A stretch of DNA of 64,000 bases from Faecalibacterium sp. I4-3-84 (GCF_023347255.1 NZ_CP094466.1:1612001-1676000); one strand, 5' to 3'. Shown: positions 50,068-59,561, counted from the first letter of the stretch. The notes: generated from the letters alone by a model not told the origin. Translations and numbers: made by a program.

Positions 50068-50555
50068 TGTTTGGGTACCTCTTTGTGTTCGTATGTGATC
50101 ACTTTGCCTTCGTCCAGCGTCAGGATGCCGTAGGTGTCCGGCCCGGTGTAACACCGGCCGCAGGAGCCGGGGTTGAACAGGAACACCCCGCTGCGGGCCT
50201 CTGCATGGGGGATGTGGGTGTGGCCGAACAGGGCCACCTCGGCACCCCGGGCAGATGCGGCATCTGCCAGCGTATCCAGATCGTATTTTACACCGTACAT
50301 ATGACCGTGGGTGTAAAAGATCACCACGCCGTCAAAGGCGGCAAGGCCGTCGGTGGGTTCCAGTGCGCCGTAATCGCAGTTGCCCGCCACCGAGTAGGCC
50401 CGCAGCTTGGGGTACTGCGTCAGAGCCAGTTCCAGATCCCGCAGGCCGTCGCCCAGAAAGATCAGGGCATCGATGCTTTTGCTCTCTTTCATCAGCACGC
50501 GCTCAATGGCGGCACGTCCACCGTGGCTGTCGCTCAAAACCAGAAGTTTTGTCAC
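50064..50555 (-). CDS. Metallophosphoesterase, YfcE/MJ0936 family
   Basis: 163 residues with all phosphoesterase motifs: VLSDSHGGRAA, LGDGLRDLE, AGNCDYGA, THGHMYGV and FGHTHIPHAE, then NPGSCGR. Such enzymes hydrolyse phosphodiesters in vitro; the natural substrate is unknown. It lies between rsmI and birA in a minus-strand run. Confidence 0.88.
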   Translation of the reverse strand: MTKLLVLSDSHGGRAAIERVLMKESKSIDALIFLGDGLRDLELALTQYPKLRAYSVAGNCDYGALEPTDGLAAFDGVVIFYTHGHMYGVKYDLDTLADAASARGAEVALFGHTHIPHAEARSGVFLFNPGSCGRCYTGPDTYGILTLDEGKVITYEHKEVPKQ

Positions 50556-50595
50556 AAAAGGGGTCCTCCTCTATTACCATTTACCTGAGATGCTG

Positions 50596-51453
50596 TCATT
50601 CACCAGCCTGCTGGCCCTGTTGCAATACCAGCAGCTGCTTGTACACTTCGCTTTTAGAATAAGGTGTACCCTGTGCCGCCGCCTTGGCTGCGGCGGTGGG
50701 GCCAAAGCCCTGCCCGGTCAGCTCCAGCGCCCGATGCGCTGCCTGCTCCAGCGTCAGCTCCTGCTCCGGGTCGACGGTCTCCGGCGCACCGGCCATCACC
50801 AGCACATACTCGCCGCGCGGCTCGTTGGTCTTGTAGTGCTCCACCGCCTCGCCGAGGGTAGTCTTCCAGATATCCTCGTGCAGCTTTGTCAGCTCCCGGC
50901 ACAGGGTGATGCTGCGGTCTGCGCCAAAGGCATTGGCCAGATCGTCCAGCGTGGTGCGCAGCTTGTGGGGCGCTTCGTAAAAGATGGTGGTGCGCTTTTC
51001 CTGCAAAAGCTCAGCAAGGCGTTCCTTTTTCTGCTTGCGGTTCACGGGCAGAAAGCCCTCGAACACCCAGCGGGAGGTGTCCTGCCCGGACACGGCCAGC
51101 GCTGTGACGCAGGCGGAAGCCGCCGGCACCGGCACCACTTTGATGCCCCGGGCCAGTGCGTCCCGCACGATCACCTCGCCCGGGTCGGAGACGCAGGGCA
51201 TGCCTGCATCACTGCACAGGGCACAGCTCTCGCCTGCTTCAATGCGGCGCAGGATGCCCTCACCCTTCTGCAGGGCGTGCTCATAGTAGCTGACCATGGG
51301 CTTTTTCAGGCCCAGAAAGTTCAGCAGCTTCATGGTCACACGGGTGTCCTCGGCGGCAATAAAGTCGGCCGCGCCAAAGGTGGCCGCTACGCGCGGCGGC
51401 ATATCGTCCAGATTGCCGATGGGCGTTGCCACGATATAAAGAGTTCCTGCCAT
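50596..51453 (-). CDS. rsmI: 16S rRNA (cytidine1402-2'-O)-methyltransferase RsmI
   Basis: Methylates the 2'-OH of C1402 at the decoding centre. 285 residues with LYIVATPIGNLDDMPPRV at the start, AEDTRVTMKLLNFLGLKKP, and CALCSDAGMPCVSDPGEVIV, all signature blocks. The C-terminal domain ends in a helical segment. It begins four bases after the stop of the TrmN6-like gene. Confidence 0.95.
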   Translation of the reverse strand: MAGTLYIVATPIGNLDDMPPRVAATFGAADFIAAEDTRVTMKLLNFLGLKKPMVSYYEHALQKGEGILRRIEAGESCALCSDAGMPCVSDPGEVIVRDALARGIKVVPVPAASACVTALAVSGQDTSRWVFEGFLPVNRKQKKERLAELLQEKRTTIFYEAPHKLRTTLDDLANAFGADRSITLCRELTKLHEDIWKTTLGEAVEHYKTNEPRGEYVLVMAGAPETVDPEQELTLEQAAHRALELTGQGFGPTAAAKAAAQGTPYSKSEVYKQLLVLQQGQQAGE

Positions 51454-51456
51454 AGT

Positions 51457-52131
51457 TTACCTCCCATATAACGCCGCACCGGCGCTGATCAACACATCCG
51501 GCTCCACCCGCAGGCCGGTCTTGCGGTTCTTCTGCGCTTCCACAAGGAAGAGCCATGGCGCGCCGTCCGCCTTGTTCTTTACAAAGGCAAGACGTTTCGG
51601 CTCCAGCCGGGAAGCCCGCAGCACCGCCAGCACCTCCGCCAGCCGTTCCGGCCGGTGGCACAGCGCAAAACGCCCGCCATCCTTCAAAAGGCGGAACGCA
51701 CACTGGCACACATCGTCCAGTGTGCAGGTGTTCTCGTGCCGGGCAAGGGCGTGGGCTGCGTTTTGGCTTTGGGGGCCATCCGTGAAATAGGGCGGATTGC
51801 ACGCACACACGTCAAAACTTCCATCGCCCTGCCGAAAAGCGCGCAGGTCGGCACAGACAGGCTCAATGTGCCCGATGTCCTGCTCCTGCACCGCAGCGGA
51901 AAGCAGAGCGCTGCCCTCGGGCTGCAGCTCCAGCCCCATGCAGGGGCCGCGGTGGCCCCTGTCGTGCCATTCCAGCGCCACGATGCCGCAGCCGGAGCAC
52001 AGGTCTGCGGCCTTCTGGGCACGCTTTGGCTCACAGAAACGGGCCAGCAGCAGCGCGTCGGAGCCGAAACGATGCTCCGGCGAGCAATAAACCATAGTTC
52101 TATTATACAAGACTTCGGTAGAATGTTCCAT
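51457..52131 (-). CDS. TrmN6-like tRNA (adenine37-N6)-methyltransferase
   Basis: 224 residues in the longest reading. The SAM site follows FGSDALLLARF as ADLCSGCGIVALEW, and the catalytic NPPYF motif is DVCACNPPYF near 105. The family modifies A37 of tRNA1-Val in E. coli; the target in firmicutes is less clear. The start is uncertain. The ATG at 52131 has no ribosome site. The ATG at 52095 lies seven bases after a TATAAT (52102-52107), so the message may begin on that start codon. First gene of the run trmN6-rsmI-phosphoesterase-birA. Confidence 0.85.
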   Translation of the reverse strand: MEHSTEVLYNRTMVYCSPEHRFGSDALLLARFCEPKRAQKAADLCSGCGIVALEWHDRGHRGPCMGLELQPEGSALLSAAVQEQDIGHIEPVCADLRAFRQGDGSFDVCACNPPYFTDGPQSQNAAHALARHENTCTLDDVCQCAFRLLKDGGRFALCHRPERLAEVLAVLRASRLEPKRLAFVKNKADGAPWLFLVEAQKNRKTGLRVEPDVLISAGAALYGR

Positions 52132-52206
52132 AGATAAGTGTGCCGTACCCTCTCAAAAAAATGCGTGGAATTGCTCGGGGAATTTGTGCGAATTACTGCA
52201 AAACAA

Positions 52207-52244
52207 AAAAGCAGCAGACCTGCTTTGGACAGGCCTGCTGCTTT
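52207..52244 (-). terminator. Terminator of the ferredoxin gene
   Basis: AAAAGCAGCAG(A)CCTG pairs with CAGGCCTGCTGCTTTT with one mismatch; TTTTTTGTTT follows on the minus strand. Confidence 0.85.
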
Positions 52245-52272
52245 TGATGCGTTTTTTGTGCAGCTGCTAAAA

Positions 52273-52440
52273 TTATTCAGCAGTGATAGCACCGGTGGGG
52301 CAAGCACCCTCGCAAGCGCCGCAGTCGATGCAAGCGTCTGCGTTCACAGAAGCAACACCATCAACGGTGATAGCGCCAACCGGGCAAGCGCCCTCGCAAG
52401 CGCCGCAGCCAACACATGCGTCAGAAACCTTGTGTGCCAT
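52273..52440 (-). CDS. 2[4Fe-4S] ferredoxin (clostridial type)
   Basis: 55 residues, too short for most ORF cut-offs. Two cluster motifs, CVGCGACEGACPVGAI and CIDCGACEGACPTGAI, lie in a duplicated pair of halves whose DNA is also nearly repeated. It carries low-potential electrons and is a likely partner of PFOR (nifJ). AAAGGAGAG precedes the ATG, and the gene stands alone with its own terminator. Confidence 0.95.
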   Translation of the reverse strand: MAHKVSDACVGCGACEGACPVGAITVDGVASVNADACIDCGACEGACPTGAITAE

Positions 52441-52442
52441 AA

Positions 52443-52726
52443 TAAACTCTCCTTTTTATCTCCGTGCCCGAAGTATTGTATGAAGAGTCATGTATGGCAC
52501 GGCTGTGCATGTCTCTCCGGAAATCATATCCTTGCCTGCATTTTAACAAAGCAGGTGAGAAAAGGCAAGACTAACCGTGACCCGAAAAACACAAAAGTCT
52601 GTTTTTTGTTGGGTTGCACAAAAGCACAGGCTAACTTATGGCCAAATTTGCAGGAGTTTTTTGGCAAAAATCACGAAGAACAGTTAGTTTTGGCAGACTA
52701 ACCCCTCAGAGCCGCCGGCGCGGCCC
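52443..52726. other. Ferredoxin upstream region
   Basis: Holds the ferredoxin ribosome site and a probable minus-strand TACAAT -10 near 52476, without a good -35. Between 52560 and 52710 is AT-rich sequence with TTAGTTTTGG/GACTAAC pairing. No gene seen. Confidence 0.35.
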
Positions 52727-53680
52727 TCACTCCTTTTCGGCAGCGCGCTTCCGGGCGCAGCCACCGCCCGCGCAGCGCTTTTCGCCATCGTCGGAGGAAG
52801 CCACCACCGGGGCCGGGTTGCGCACGCCGGAGTAATCGTCGTCCGGGTCCGGGCGGCGGGGCGCACGCTTGCCGCCGCTGATATATTCGCACACGCCCAC
52901 CTTATAGTAACGGGGCGAAAGGCTTTCGGTGCCGCAGCGCACCCGCAGGTAGCCGGAGACCGGGTTCACCTCCAGCACGGTGCCAAGACCGTCCGGCGTG
53001 CGCACGGTGCTGCCCACCATGGGCATGATGCTGTTCAGGTACTCGTAGGCGCTCTCCTCATAGGCAAGGCAGCACATCAGCCGGCCGCAGGCACCGCTGA
53101 TCTTGGTGGGGTTCAGCGAAAGGCCCTGCTCCTTGGCCATCTTGATGGAGACGGGCTGGAAGTCCTTTAAAAAGCGGCTGCAGCAGAAGGGCTGGCCGCA
53201 GATGCCAAGGCCGCCGATCATCTTGCTTTCGTCGCGCACGCCGATCTGGCGCAGCTCGATGCGGGTGTGGAAGATACCGGCCAGATCCTTGACCAGCTCG
53301 CGGAAGTCCACGCGGCCATCGGCGGTAAAGTAGAACATGATCTTGGAGCGGTCCAGGGTATACTCGGCCTCCACAAGCTTCATTTCCAGGCCGTGGCGGG
53401 CAATGCACTCCTGACAGGTGCGGTAGGCGCGCTTTTCGTCCTCACGGTTCTGGCGCATCCGGCGGATATCCACGCTGTCGGCCATGCGGGTAATGGGCTT
53501 GAGGGCCTTGGGCACTGCCGCATCGGCGATCTCCCTCACGCCCTGCACCACCTCGCCGCACTCAATGCCGCGGGCGGTCTCCACGATCACGTATTCGCCG
53601 GTTTTGATGTCGGCCCCGGCGGGATCAAAATAATAGCTTTTGCCGTTCTCTTTGAAACGGACGGAAATGACTTTTTTCAT
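52727..53680 (-). CDS. ricT: PSP1-domain protein RicT (YaaT)
   Basis: Member of the RicA-RicF-RicT complex, which in Bacillus carries 4Fe-4S clusters and acts with RNase Y in mRNA maturation. 317 residues. The PSP1 domain spans about 30-215, with SKIMFYFTADGRVDFRELVKDLA. Cluster-type cysteines appear in CGQPFCCSRF and ACGRLMCCLAYE. After about 265 a basic, Cys-containing tail (CAGGGCARKRAAEKE) replaces the usual C-terminus. It has its own promoter here; ricA and ricF are not in the window. Confidence 0.92.
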   Translation of the reverse strand: MKKVISVRFKENGKSYYFDPAGADIKTGEYVIVETARGIECGEVVQGVREIADAAVPKALKPITRMADSVDIRRMRQNREDEKRAYRTCQECIARHGLEMKLVEAEYTLDRSKIMFYFTADGRVDFRELVKDLAGIFHTRIELRQIGVRDESKMIGGLGICGQPFCCSRFLKDFQPVSIKMAKEQGLSLNPTKISGACGRLMCCLAYEESAYEYLNSIMPMVGSTVRTPDGLGTVLEVNPVSGYLRVRCGTESLSPRYYKVGVCEYISGGKRAPRRPDPDDDYSGVRNPAPVVASSDDGEKRCAGGGCARKRAAEKE

Positions 53681-53755
53681 AGTGTTCCTCGTTTTTATCG
53701 GTCGAATCTATAGGATAAGGCCCGAAAAAGAGCCTGCTGATCCATTCTGTACTCT

Positions 53756-53784
53756 AGTATAACATATTCAAATGCACATTTCCA
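53756..53784 (-). promoter_or_regulatory. Promoter of ricT
   Basis: Minus-strand TGGAAA (53779-53784) and TATACT (53756-53761), spacer 17, with TGT before the -10 (extended -10). Confidence 0.65.
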
Positions 53785-53985
53785 CGCAAAAAACAAAAAG
53801 CGGCTCTGGCGCTTCAGCAGAAAAATTTTAAAAAGGTGCAACAATCTGCCCGGCTGCCGCGTATCCATAAAGGAAGACTGACCGAATTTGGTCGCACCCG
53901 CAGCCGAAAAATGGAAAAATGGAACGGCAAATGTTAAAATCTTGCGAAAGTATCTAAAGAATCGCAAAAGAATCCCACCCCGCTC
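53785..53985. other. Spacer between divergent ricT and RND promoters
   Basis: About 200 bases with no ORF carrying a ribosome site and no strong hairpin, apart from CCCCGC/GCGGGG around 53979-53997, which overlaps the RND -35 region. Confidence 0.4.
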
Positions 53986-54013
53986 TTGCAAGGCGGGGGC
54001 TTGCGTGTATAAT
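53986..54013 (+). promoter_or_regulatory. Promoter of the RND exporter gene
   Basis: TTGCAA (53986-53991) and TATAAT (54008-54013) with a 16-base spacer. A short CCCCGC/GCGGGG inverted repeat spans the -35. Confidence 0.65.
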
Positions 54014-54093
54014 AAAAATGTTGAAGTGTAGCCTTTCCCGCAGGGAAAGCAGCTGTCCTGCTTTGCGGCAAGGCAGAGAAACGGTAGGAGAAA

Positions 54094-57000
54094 ATGGAAA
54101 AATTCAGTGTCAAAAAGCCGTTTACGGTGCTGGTTGCAGTGGTCATGATCCTGATTCTGGGCTTTGTGGCGGTCACAAAGATGGATACGAACTTGCTGCC
54201 CAACGTGAACACACCGTATCTGATGGTGGTCACCGTGTATCCCGGCGCAAGCCCGGAGCGCGTGGAGAGCGAGGTCTCGGATGTGCTGCAGAACTCGCTC
54301 ACAGTGCCGGGCGTGTCCAAGATCACCGCAACATCGGCAGAAAACTACAGCCTGCTGCTGATGGAGTTTGCCGAGGATACGGATATGAACAGCGCGCTGG
54401 TCAAGGTGTCCAACAAGCTGGATCAGGCCAAAAGCGACCTGCCCAGCACCTGTCTGACCCCCTCCATCATTGAGTACAGCCTGAACATGAACGCTTTCAT
54501 GACGGTGGCTGTCAGCCGCGAAGGTGCCGACCAGTACGAGCTTTCTGAGTTTATCCAGAACACCCTTGTGCCGGAAGTGCAGCGCAAGGGCGGTGTGTCC
54601 AGCGTTTCGTCCAGCGGTCTGGTGGAAAAGCTGGTGCAGGTGCAGCTCAATCAGGATAAGATCGACGGGATCAACGCAAAGCTGCTGGAACTGATCGATA
54701 CCCAGCTGGCTGCAGCCCGCTCCCAGCTGGAAAGCGCCGAGGCGCAGATCACTGCCGGACGCAAGGAATACGAAAAGCAGCTGAAAAACTTTGGCAATAC
54801 GGTGTCCAACTCGGTCATGAGCCAGATGAGCACCGAGGTGGGTGCCGCAGTGGAAACGGTGCGCGCGCAGGCGCAGGCTCTTCTGGAGAGCGTGAACAGC
54901 CTGATCGCTGTGGTCAAGGAGCCTGAGATCCAGCAGGCCCTGATCGAAGTGCGCGACGGTCTGCAGAAGGTCATGGACAAGTTCAACGAGACCGGTATGC
55001 GAGATATCGACTCTCTGATCGATATTGTGGCTGAGCTGCGCACCATTACCGATAAGCTCACTACCGCCCTGCAGAAGCTGCAGGAGCGCGTGAACACCGA
55101 GACCGGCTCCGAAGGCAGCACCGCAGAGGATCTTGCCAATGAGATGCAGCTGCAGGAAAGCCTGAATGTGGTCTATAACACGCTGGAAAGCACTATCAAG
55201 GCCATGGACAATGTGCCCCAGCTGATGACCGAGTTCTCCGGCGCACTGGGCAGCTTCTCCCAGCAGCAGCTCAACGCCTATATGCAGTTCACCGAAGCGC
55301 GTGAAATGCTGAACGAGTACGAAAAGCAGCTGGAGGCCGCCAAGGCAGAGTACGAGACGGCCAAGACCAACGCTCTGGCACAGGCCGATGTGACAAAGCA
55401 GCTGGACATTGAAACGCTGGCGCAGCTCATCTATGCCCAGAACTTCTCCATGCCGGCCGGTTACGTGCAGGATAAGGACGGCGAGTCCTGGCTGCTGAAA
55501 GTCGGCGAAGAGTACGACAGTGTGAAGGATATCAGCGGTGCCCTGCTGCTGCATGTGGAGGGCTACGGCGACGTGCGCCTTTCTGATGTGGCGGATGTGG
55601 AGGTCATTGATAACTCCGCCGACAGCTACACCCGCCTGAACGGCGAAAAGGCATCCATCCTCAAAATCTATAAGAATGCGACTTCCAGCGCAGGCGAGGT
55701 CTCCGACAACTGCCTGACCGCATTTAAAGAGCTGGAAAAACAATACGACGGCCTGCACATGGTGGTGCTGTCCAATCAGGGCAACTACATCACCATCGTC
55801 ATCAACAGCATCCTCACCAGCATGGTGGTGGGCGCTGCACTGGCCATCATCGTGCTGGCCATCTTCCTGAAGGATATCAAGCCCACCCTCGTGGTCGGCA
55901 TCAGCATCCCGCTTTCCGTTCTGTTCGCGGTGGTGCTCATGTACTTTACCGGGCTGGACCTGAACGTGATGACCCTGGCCGGCCTTTCCCTCGGCATTGG
56001 TATGCTGGTGGATAACTCGGTGGTCGTCATTGAGAACGTCTACCGTCTGCGCAGCCGCGGCGTGCCTGCGGCCCGCGCTGCCGTGCAGGGCACAAAACAG
56101 GTGGGCATGTCGGTGGTGGCCTCCACCCTTACCTCGGTGTGCGTGTTCCTGCCGGTGGTGTTCTCGGCCAGCATTGTGCGCAGCCTGATGATGCCCATGT
56201 CCCTGTGCATCGGTTACTGCCTGATGGCCTCCCTCATCGTGGCGCTCACGGTGGTCCCGGCGGCATCCTCTACTGTGCTGAAAAAAGCTGAACCCAAGCG
56301 CCTTGCCTGGTTTGAAAAGGTGCAGGAAAAGTATGCCCATAGTTTGGAATGGTGCCTGCAGCACCGTGCCCTGCCCCTGATCGCGGCGGTGGTGCTGCTG
56401 GTGTTCAGCGGCTGGCAGGTGCTGAACATGGGCGTGGAGCTGCTGCCCAGCATCACCAGCAACGAGGCGCAGATCACCCTGTCCACCGCTGACGGCCTGA
56501 CCAAGGAGGAATCCTATGCCATTGCGGGTCAGGTGGCACAGGCGGCCCTGAATGTGGAAAATGTGGAAGAGGTGGGCATCACCCTCGACACCAGCATGGC
56601 CGGTCTGGATATCAGCCAGCTGGGCCTGCCCACTGCCATCACTGATATCCTGAACTCCGCCAATGCCTACGGCAGATACAAGATCAACGTCATGATGAGC
56701 GAGAGCCTTTCCTCCCGTGAGGTGGAAAAGACCCGGCAGGCCATGGAGGATGCAGTGTCCCAGATCGAGAACTGCACCGCTGAGGTCAAGCTGTACGGCA
56801 TGACCGATGATCTGACCAGCCAGCTGGCCACCGGCCTGTCGGTCAAGGTCTACGGCAAGGATCCGGAAACGCTGACCACCGTTTCCGAGAAGGTAATGGA
56901 GATCGTCAACGATACCGAGGGCTTTGCCAATGCGGACAACGGCCTTGGCAGCGGCGATGCCACCATCATCCTGAAGGTGGACCGCGACAAGGTGCGCGCC

Positions 57001-58038
57001 TACGGCCTGACCGTTGCGCAGGTGTACCAGCAGATCGCGGCAAAGCTCACCACCACCGCCACGGCCCAGACCCCCGTCACGGTGAACGGCACCACCATGG
57101 AGGTGAAGATCACCAATAATCTGGACCCCGTCACCAAGGAAAACATGATGGAGCTTACCTTTGAGACCACCGAAATGTCGGCAGACGGCACAGTGACCAA
57201 TGGTACCTGCACCTTGAACGATATCGCCAGCTGGACCACCGGCACCGCACCGGATGCCATTACCAGCGAGAACCAGACCGAGTATGTCACTGTGACGGCG
57301 GATACGCTGGATGGCTACAACACCATGGTGCAGTCCCGCGTGCTGCAGAAGAAGCTGGACGAGTACGCAGCCAGCGGCGAAATGCCGGAGAGCTGCAGCG
57401 TCACGCTGGGCGGCGAGACCGAGAGCACCGACTACATGGTGAACGAAATGGTGCAGTGGATGGCTCTGGCCCTGCCCTTTGTATATCTGGTCATGGTGGC
57501 ACAGTTCCAGAGCCTGCTGTCCCCCTTCATCGTGCTGTTCACGGTGCCGCTGGCCTTTACCGGCGGCCTGCTGGGCCTGCTGATCACCGGCCAGCAGCTC
57601 ACCATGATCTCCTTGATGGGCTTCATCGTGCTGATGGGCACGGTTGTCAACAACGGCATCGTGTTCGTGGACTATGCAAACCAGCTGCGCATTGGCGGCA
57701 TGGAGCGCCGCGCTGCGCTGGTGGCTACCGGCAAGACCCGTATGCGCCCCATCCTCATGACCACCCTGACCACCGTGCTGGCCATGCTGCAGCTGGTGTT
57801 CAGCGGCGATATGGCAAGCCAGCTGATGAGCGGCATGGCCATCGTCATCATCTGCGGCCTGAGCTACGCCACCCTGATGACCCTGTATATCGTTCCGGTG
57901 CTGTACGATATCCTGTTCAAGAAGCCGCCGCTCAACGTGGATGTTGGCAGCGACGATGATCTGGACGACATCCCGGACGATGCAGCCGAGTTCATTGCGG
58001 CGCAGAAGTCTGCGGGCACGGCACGGCCGGAAGCCTGA
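54094..58038 (+). CDS. RND-family efflux transporter with a long coiled-coil insertion
   Basis: 1314 residues, about 250 more than the Bacillus homologue SwrC. The N-terminus MEKFSVKKPFTVLVAVVMIL is followed by PNVNTPYLMVVTVYPGASPERVE. Residues about 195-450 form an inserted region rich in Glu, Gln, Lys and Ala with heptad-like patterns (LAAARSQLESAEAQITAGRK; EYEKQLEAAKAEYETAKTNA). The membrane block with GMLVDNSVVVIENVYRLRSRG lies near 635, and a second TM half ends the protein. No periplasmic adaptor or outer-membrane gene is nearby, as expected in a firmicute. Substrates are unknown; lipids, peptides or toxic amphiphiles are typical. Confidence 0.88.
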   Translation: MEKFSVKKPFTVLVAVVMILILGFVAVTKMDTNLLPNVNTPYLMVVTVYPGASPERVESEVSDVLQNSLTVPGVSKITATSAENYSLLLMEFAEDTDMNSALVKVSNKLDQAKSDLPSTCLTPSIIEYSLNMNAFMTVAVSREGADQYELSEFIQNTLVPEVQRKGGVSSVSSSGLVEKLVQVQLNQDKIDGINAKLLELIDTQLAAARSQLESAEAQITAGRKEYEKQLKNFGNTVSNSVMSQMSTEVGAAVETVRAQAQALLESVNSLIAVVKEPEIQQALIEVRDGLQKVMDKFNETGMRDIDSLIDIVAELRTITDKLTTALQKLQERVNTETGSEGSTAEDLANEMQLQESLNVVYNTLESTIKAMDNVPQLMTEFSGALGSFSQQQLNAYMQFTEAREMLNEYEKQLEAAKAEYETAKTNALAQADVTKQLDIETLAQLIYAQNFSMPAGYVQDKDGESWLLKVGEEYDSVKDISGALLLHVEGYGDVRLSDVADVEVIDNSADSYTRLNGEKASILKIYKNATSSAGEVSDNCLTAFKELEKQYDGLHMVVLSNQGNYITIVINSILTSMVVGAALAIIVLAIFLKDIKPTLVVGISIPLSVLFAVVLMYFTGLDLNVMTLAGLSLGIGMLVDNSVVVIENVYRLRSRGVPAARAAVQGTKQVGMSVVASTLTSVCVFLPVVFSASIVRSLMMPMSLCIGYCLMASLIVALTVVPAASSTVLKKAEPKRLAWFEKVQEKYAHSLEWCLQHRALPLIAAVVLLVFSGWQVLNMGVELLPSITSNEAQITLSTADGLTKEESYAIAGQVAQAALNVENVEEVGITLDTSMAGLDISQLGLPTAITDILNSANAYGRYKINVMMSESLSSREVEKTRQAMEDAVSQIENCTAEVKLYGMTDDLTSQLATGLSVKVYGKDPETLTTVSEKVMEIVNDTEGFANADNGLGSGDATIILKVDRDKVRAYGLTVAQVYQQIAAKLTTTATAQTPVTVNGTTMEVKITNNLDPVTKENMMELTFETTEMSADGTVTNGTCTLNDIASWTTGTAPDAITSENQTEYVTVTADTLDGYNTMVQSRVLQKKLDEYAASGEMPESCSVTLGGETESTDYMVNEMVQWMALALPFVYLVMVAQFQSLLSPFIVLFTVPLAFTGGLLGLLITGQQLTMISLMGFIVLMGTVVNNGIVFVDYANQLRIGGMERRAALVATGKTRMRPILMTTLTTVLAMLQLVFSGDMASQLMSGMAIVIICGLSYATLMTLYIVPVLYDILFKKPPLNVDVGSDDDLDDIPDDAAEFIAAQKSAGTARPEA

Positions 58039-58103
58039 CGATTCAGAAGGCCCTCCACGTCTTGCTGGGCATCTTCGGCGGAAGGATCATTTTAGAACAG
58101 AGC

Positions 58104-58142
58104 AATGCCGGGCGGTCTGCGGACCGCCCGGCATTATGTTTT
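58104..58142 (+). terminator. Terminator of the RND gene
   Basis: AATGCCGGGCGGTC / GACCGCCCGGCATT around TGCG, then ATGTTTTC. Confidence 0.8.
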
Positions 58143-58265
58143 CACGGAAAGGGTCGTAACGGGAAACGGCAGCTGCTGCTGTCGGCTTATCGCCGTCGCG
58201 CAGCGACTCAAAATCGGCGTAACACAAAAAATCATTTAGCGGAGCGGCTTGGATTTTTTTGTGTT
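58143..58265. repeat. Repeat R-B, partial copy 3
   Basis: Shares GTCGTAACGGGAAACGGCA, TGCTGCTGTC and the stem AAAAAATCa/GGATTTTTT with copy 2, but stops after GTGTTACA, lacking the downstream hairpins. Confidence 0.65.
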
Positions 58266-58358
58266 ACATGCCTCGCCACCTGAATAATTTCAACAAAAAA
58301 TAGCTGGAAAAATTGGATGCAAATTCTAAAATCGGTTCCCCACAAAGATATAAAACTG

Positions 58359-58367
58359 TGATATAAT
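58359..58367 (+). promoter_or_regulatory. Extended -10 promoter of the galM gene
   Basis: TGATATAAT is TGn-TATAAT; the -35 is weak. Leader about 68 bases. Confidence 0.6.
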
Positions 58368-58441
58368 CATAAATAAGATAGAATACAGTGGAAGTCTGCC
58401 TGACTGTATGTCCGAGTAAAATCTGAGGAGGCGAATGCCCA

Positions 58442-59515
58442 ATGGCACAGATCCGCTCCAAGCCCTTCGGTGTGACCAAACAGGGCGCAAATGTTACAGA
58501 GTACATCCTTTCCAATCCCGGCGGCCTGACGGTGAGCGTTCTGGACTACGGATGCATCATTAAAAACATCATCGTTCCGGCCAAGAACGGCCCGGTGGAT
58601 GTCGTGCTGGGCCACGACACCATGGCAGATTATGAGGATGACTTCACGTCCTCCAGCAGCACCTGCTGCGGCGCGTTCGTAGGCCGCTATGCCAACCGCA
58701 TCGAGAATGCCACCTTCAGCGTGGGCGGCAAGACCTACCAGCTGGAAGCCAACAACGGCCCCAACCATCTGCACGGTTGCTTTTCGCGCAAGCTGTACCG
58801 GGTAAAATCCTTTGGCGATACCCTGCTCATGGAGGCTGAAAGCCCAGACGGCGAGGACGGCTTCCCCGGCAGCCTGAAGCTGGCGGTGCGCTATACCCTC
58901 ACCGAGGACAATGCCTTCCGCATGGATTACCGCGTCTCTTCGGATGCGGATACCATCGTGAACCTCACGAACCACAGCTACTTCAACCTGAACGGTGAGG
59001 GCGATATTCTGGGCCAGAAGCTGCGCATCTATGCCTCCAACTATCTGGAAGGCAACAATCAGACCTGCCCCACCGGTGCCATTCTGCCGGTGGCAAACAC
59101 CCCCATGGATTTTACCGAGGGAAAGCTCATTGGCCGGGATATCGATACCGGCTTTGCCCAGACCACCATGGTGGGCGGTGGCTACGACCACTGCTTTGTG
59201 ATCGACCGCGCCCGCGGCTCCAGCCAGAGCATCTGCGCATGGGTCACCAGTGAAAAGACCGGCATCAGCATGAAACTGTACACCACCCAGCCGGGCATCC
59301 AGTTGTACACCGGCAACTTTTTGCAGGACTGCCCCACCCCCGGCAAGGGCGGCGTGCCCATGCAGAAGTACGGCGGCTTTGCGCTGGAGACCCAGCACTA
59401 CCCCTGCAGCCCTTCCCACCCGGAGTTCCCCACCACGGTGCTGCGGGCAGGCAAGGTGTTCCGCGCCACCACCACCCTGCGCTTCTTCACCGGCAAGCAG
59501 TGCGGAAAATTGTAA
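58442..59515 (+). CDS. galM: Aldose 1-epimerase (galactose mutarotase)
   Basis: Interconverts alpha and beta anomers of galactose or glucose, the first step of the Leloir pathway. 357 residues. Signature blocks are FVGRYANRIENATF, NNGPNHLHGC, the catalytic histidine block VNLTNHSYFNLNG and the catalytic glutamate in GGFALETQHYPCSP. GAGGAGGCGAATGCCCA precedes the ATG. galE lies next on the same strand but with its own promoter, after a terminator. Confidence 0.94.
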   Translation: MAQIRSKPFGVTKQGANVTEYILSNPGGLTVSVLDYGCIIKNIIVPAKNGPVDVVLGHDTMADYEDDFTSSSSTCCGAFVGRYANRIENATFSVGGKTYQLEANNGPNHLHGCFSRKLYRVKSFGDTLLMEAESPDGEDGFPGSLKLAVRYTLTEDNAFRMDYRVSSDADTIVNLTNHSYFNLNGEGDILGQKLRIYASNYLEGNNQTCPTGAILPVANTPMDFTEGKLIGRDIDTGFAQTTMVGGGYDHCFVIDRARGSSQSICAWVTSEKTGISMKLYTTQPGIQLYTGNFLQDCPTPGKGGVPMQKYGGFALETQHYPCSPSHPEFPTTVLRAGKVFRATTTLRFFTGKQCGKL

Positions 59516-59532
59516 AAAATGATGTACCACAC

Positions 59533-59561
59533 AAAAACGCCTGCTCCGGCAGGCGTTTTTT
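59533..59561 (+). terminator. Terminator of galM
   Basis: AAAAACGCCTGC / GCAGGCGTTTTT around TCCG, followed by T. Confidence 0.9.

Noticed and set aside
52138-52701. A 187-codon plus-strand frame over the ferredoxin gene
   Set aside because: Antisense shadow of the ferredoxin repeat halves; the minus-strand ferredoxin has a ribosome site, terminator and perfect cysteine motifs.
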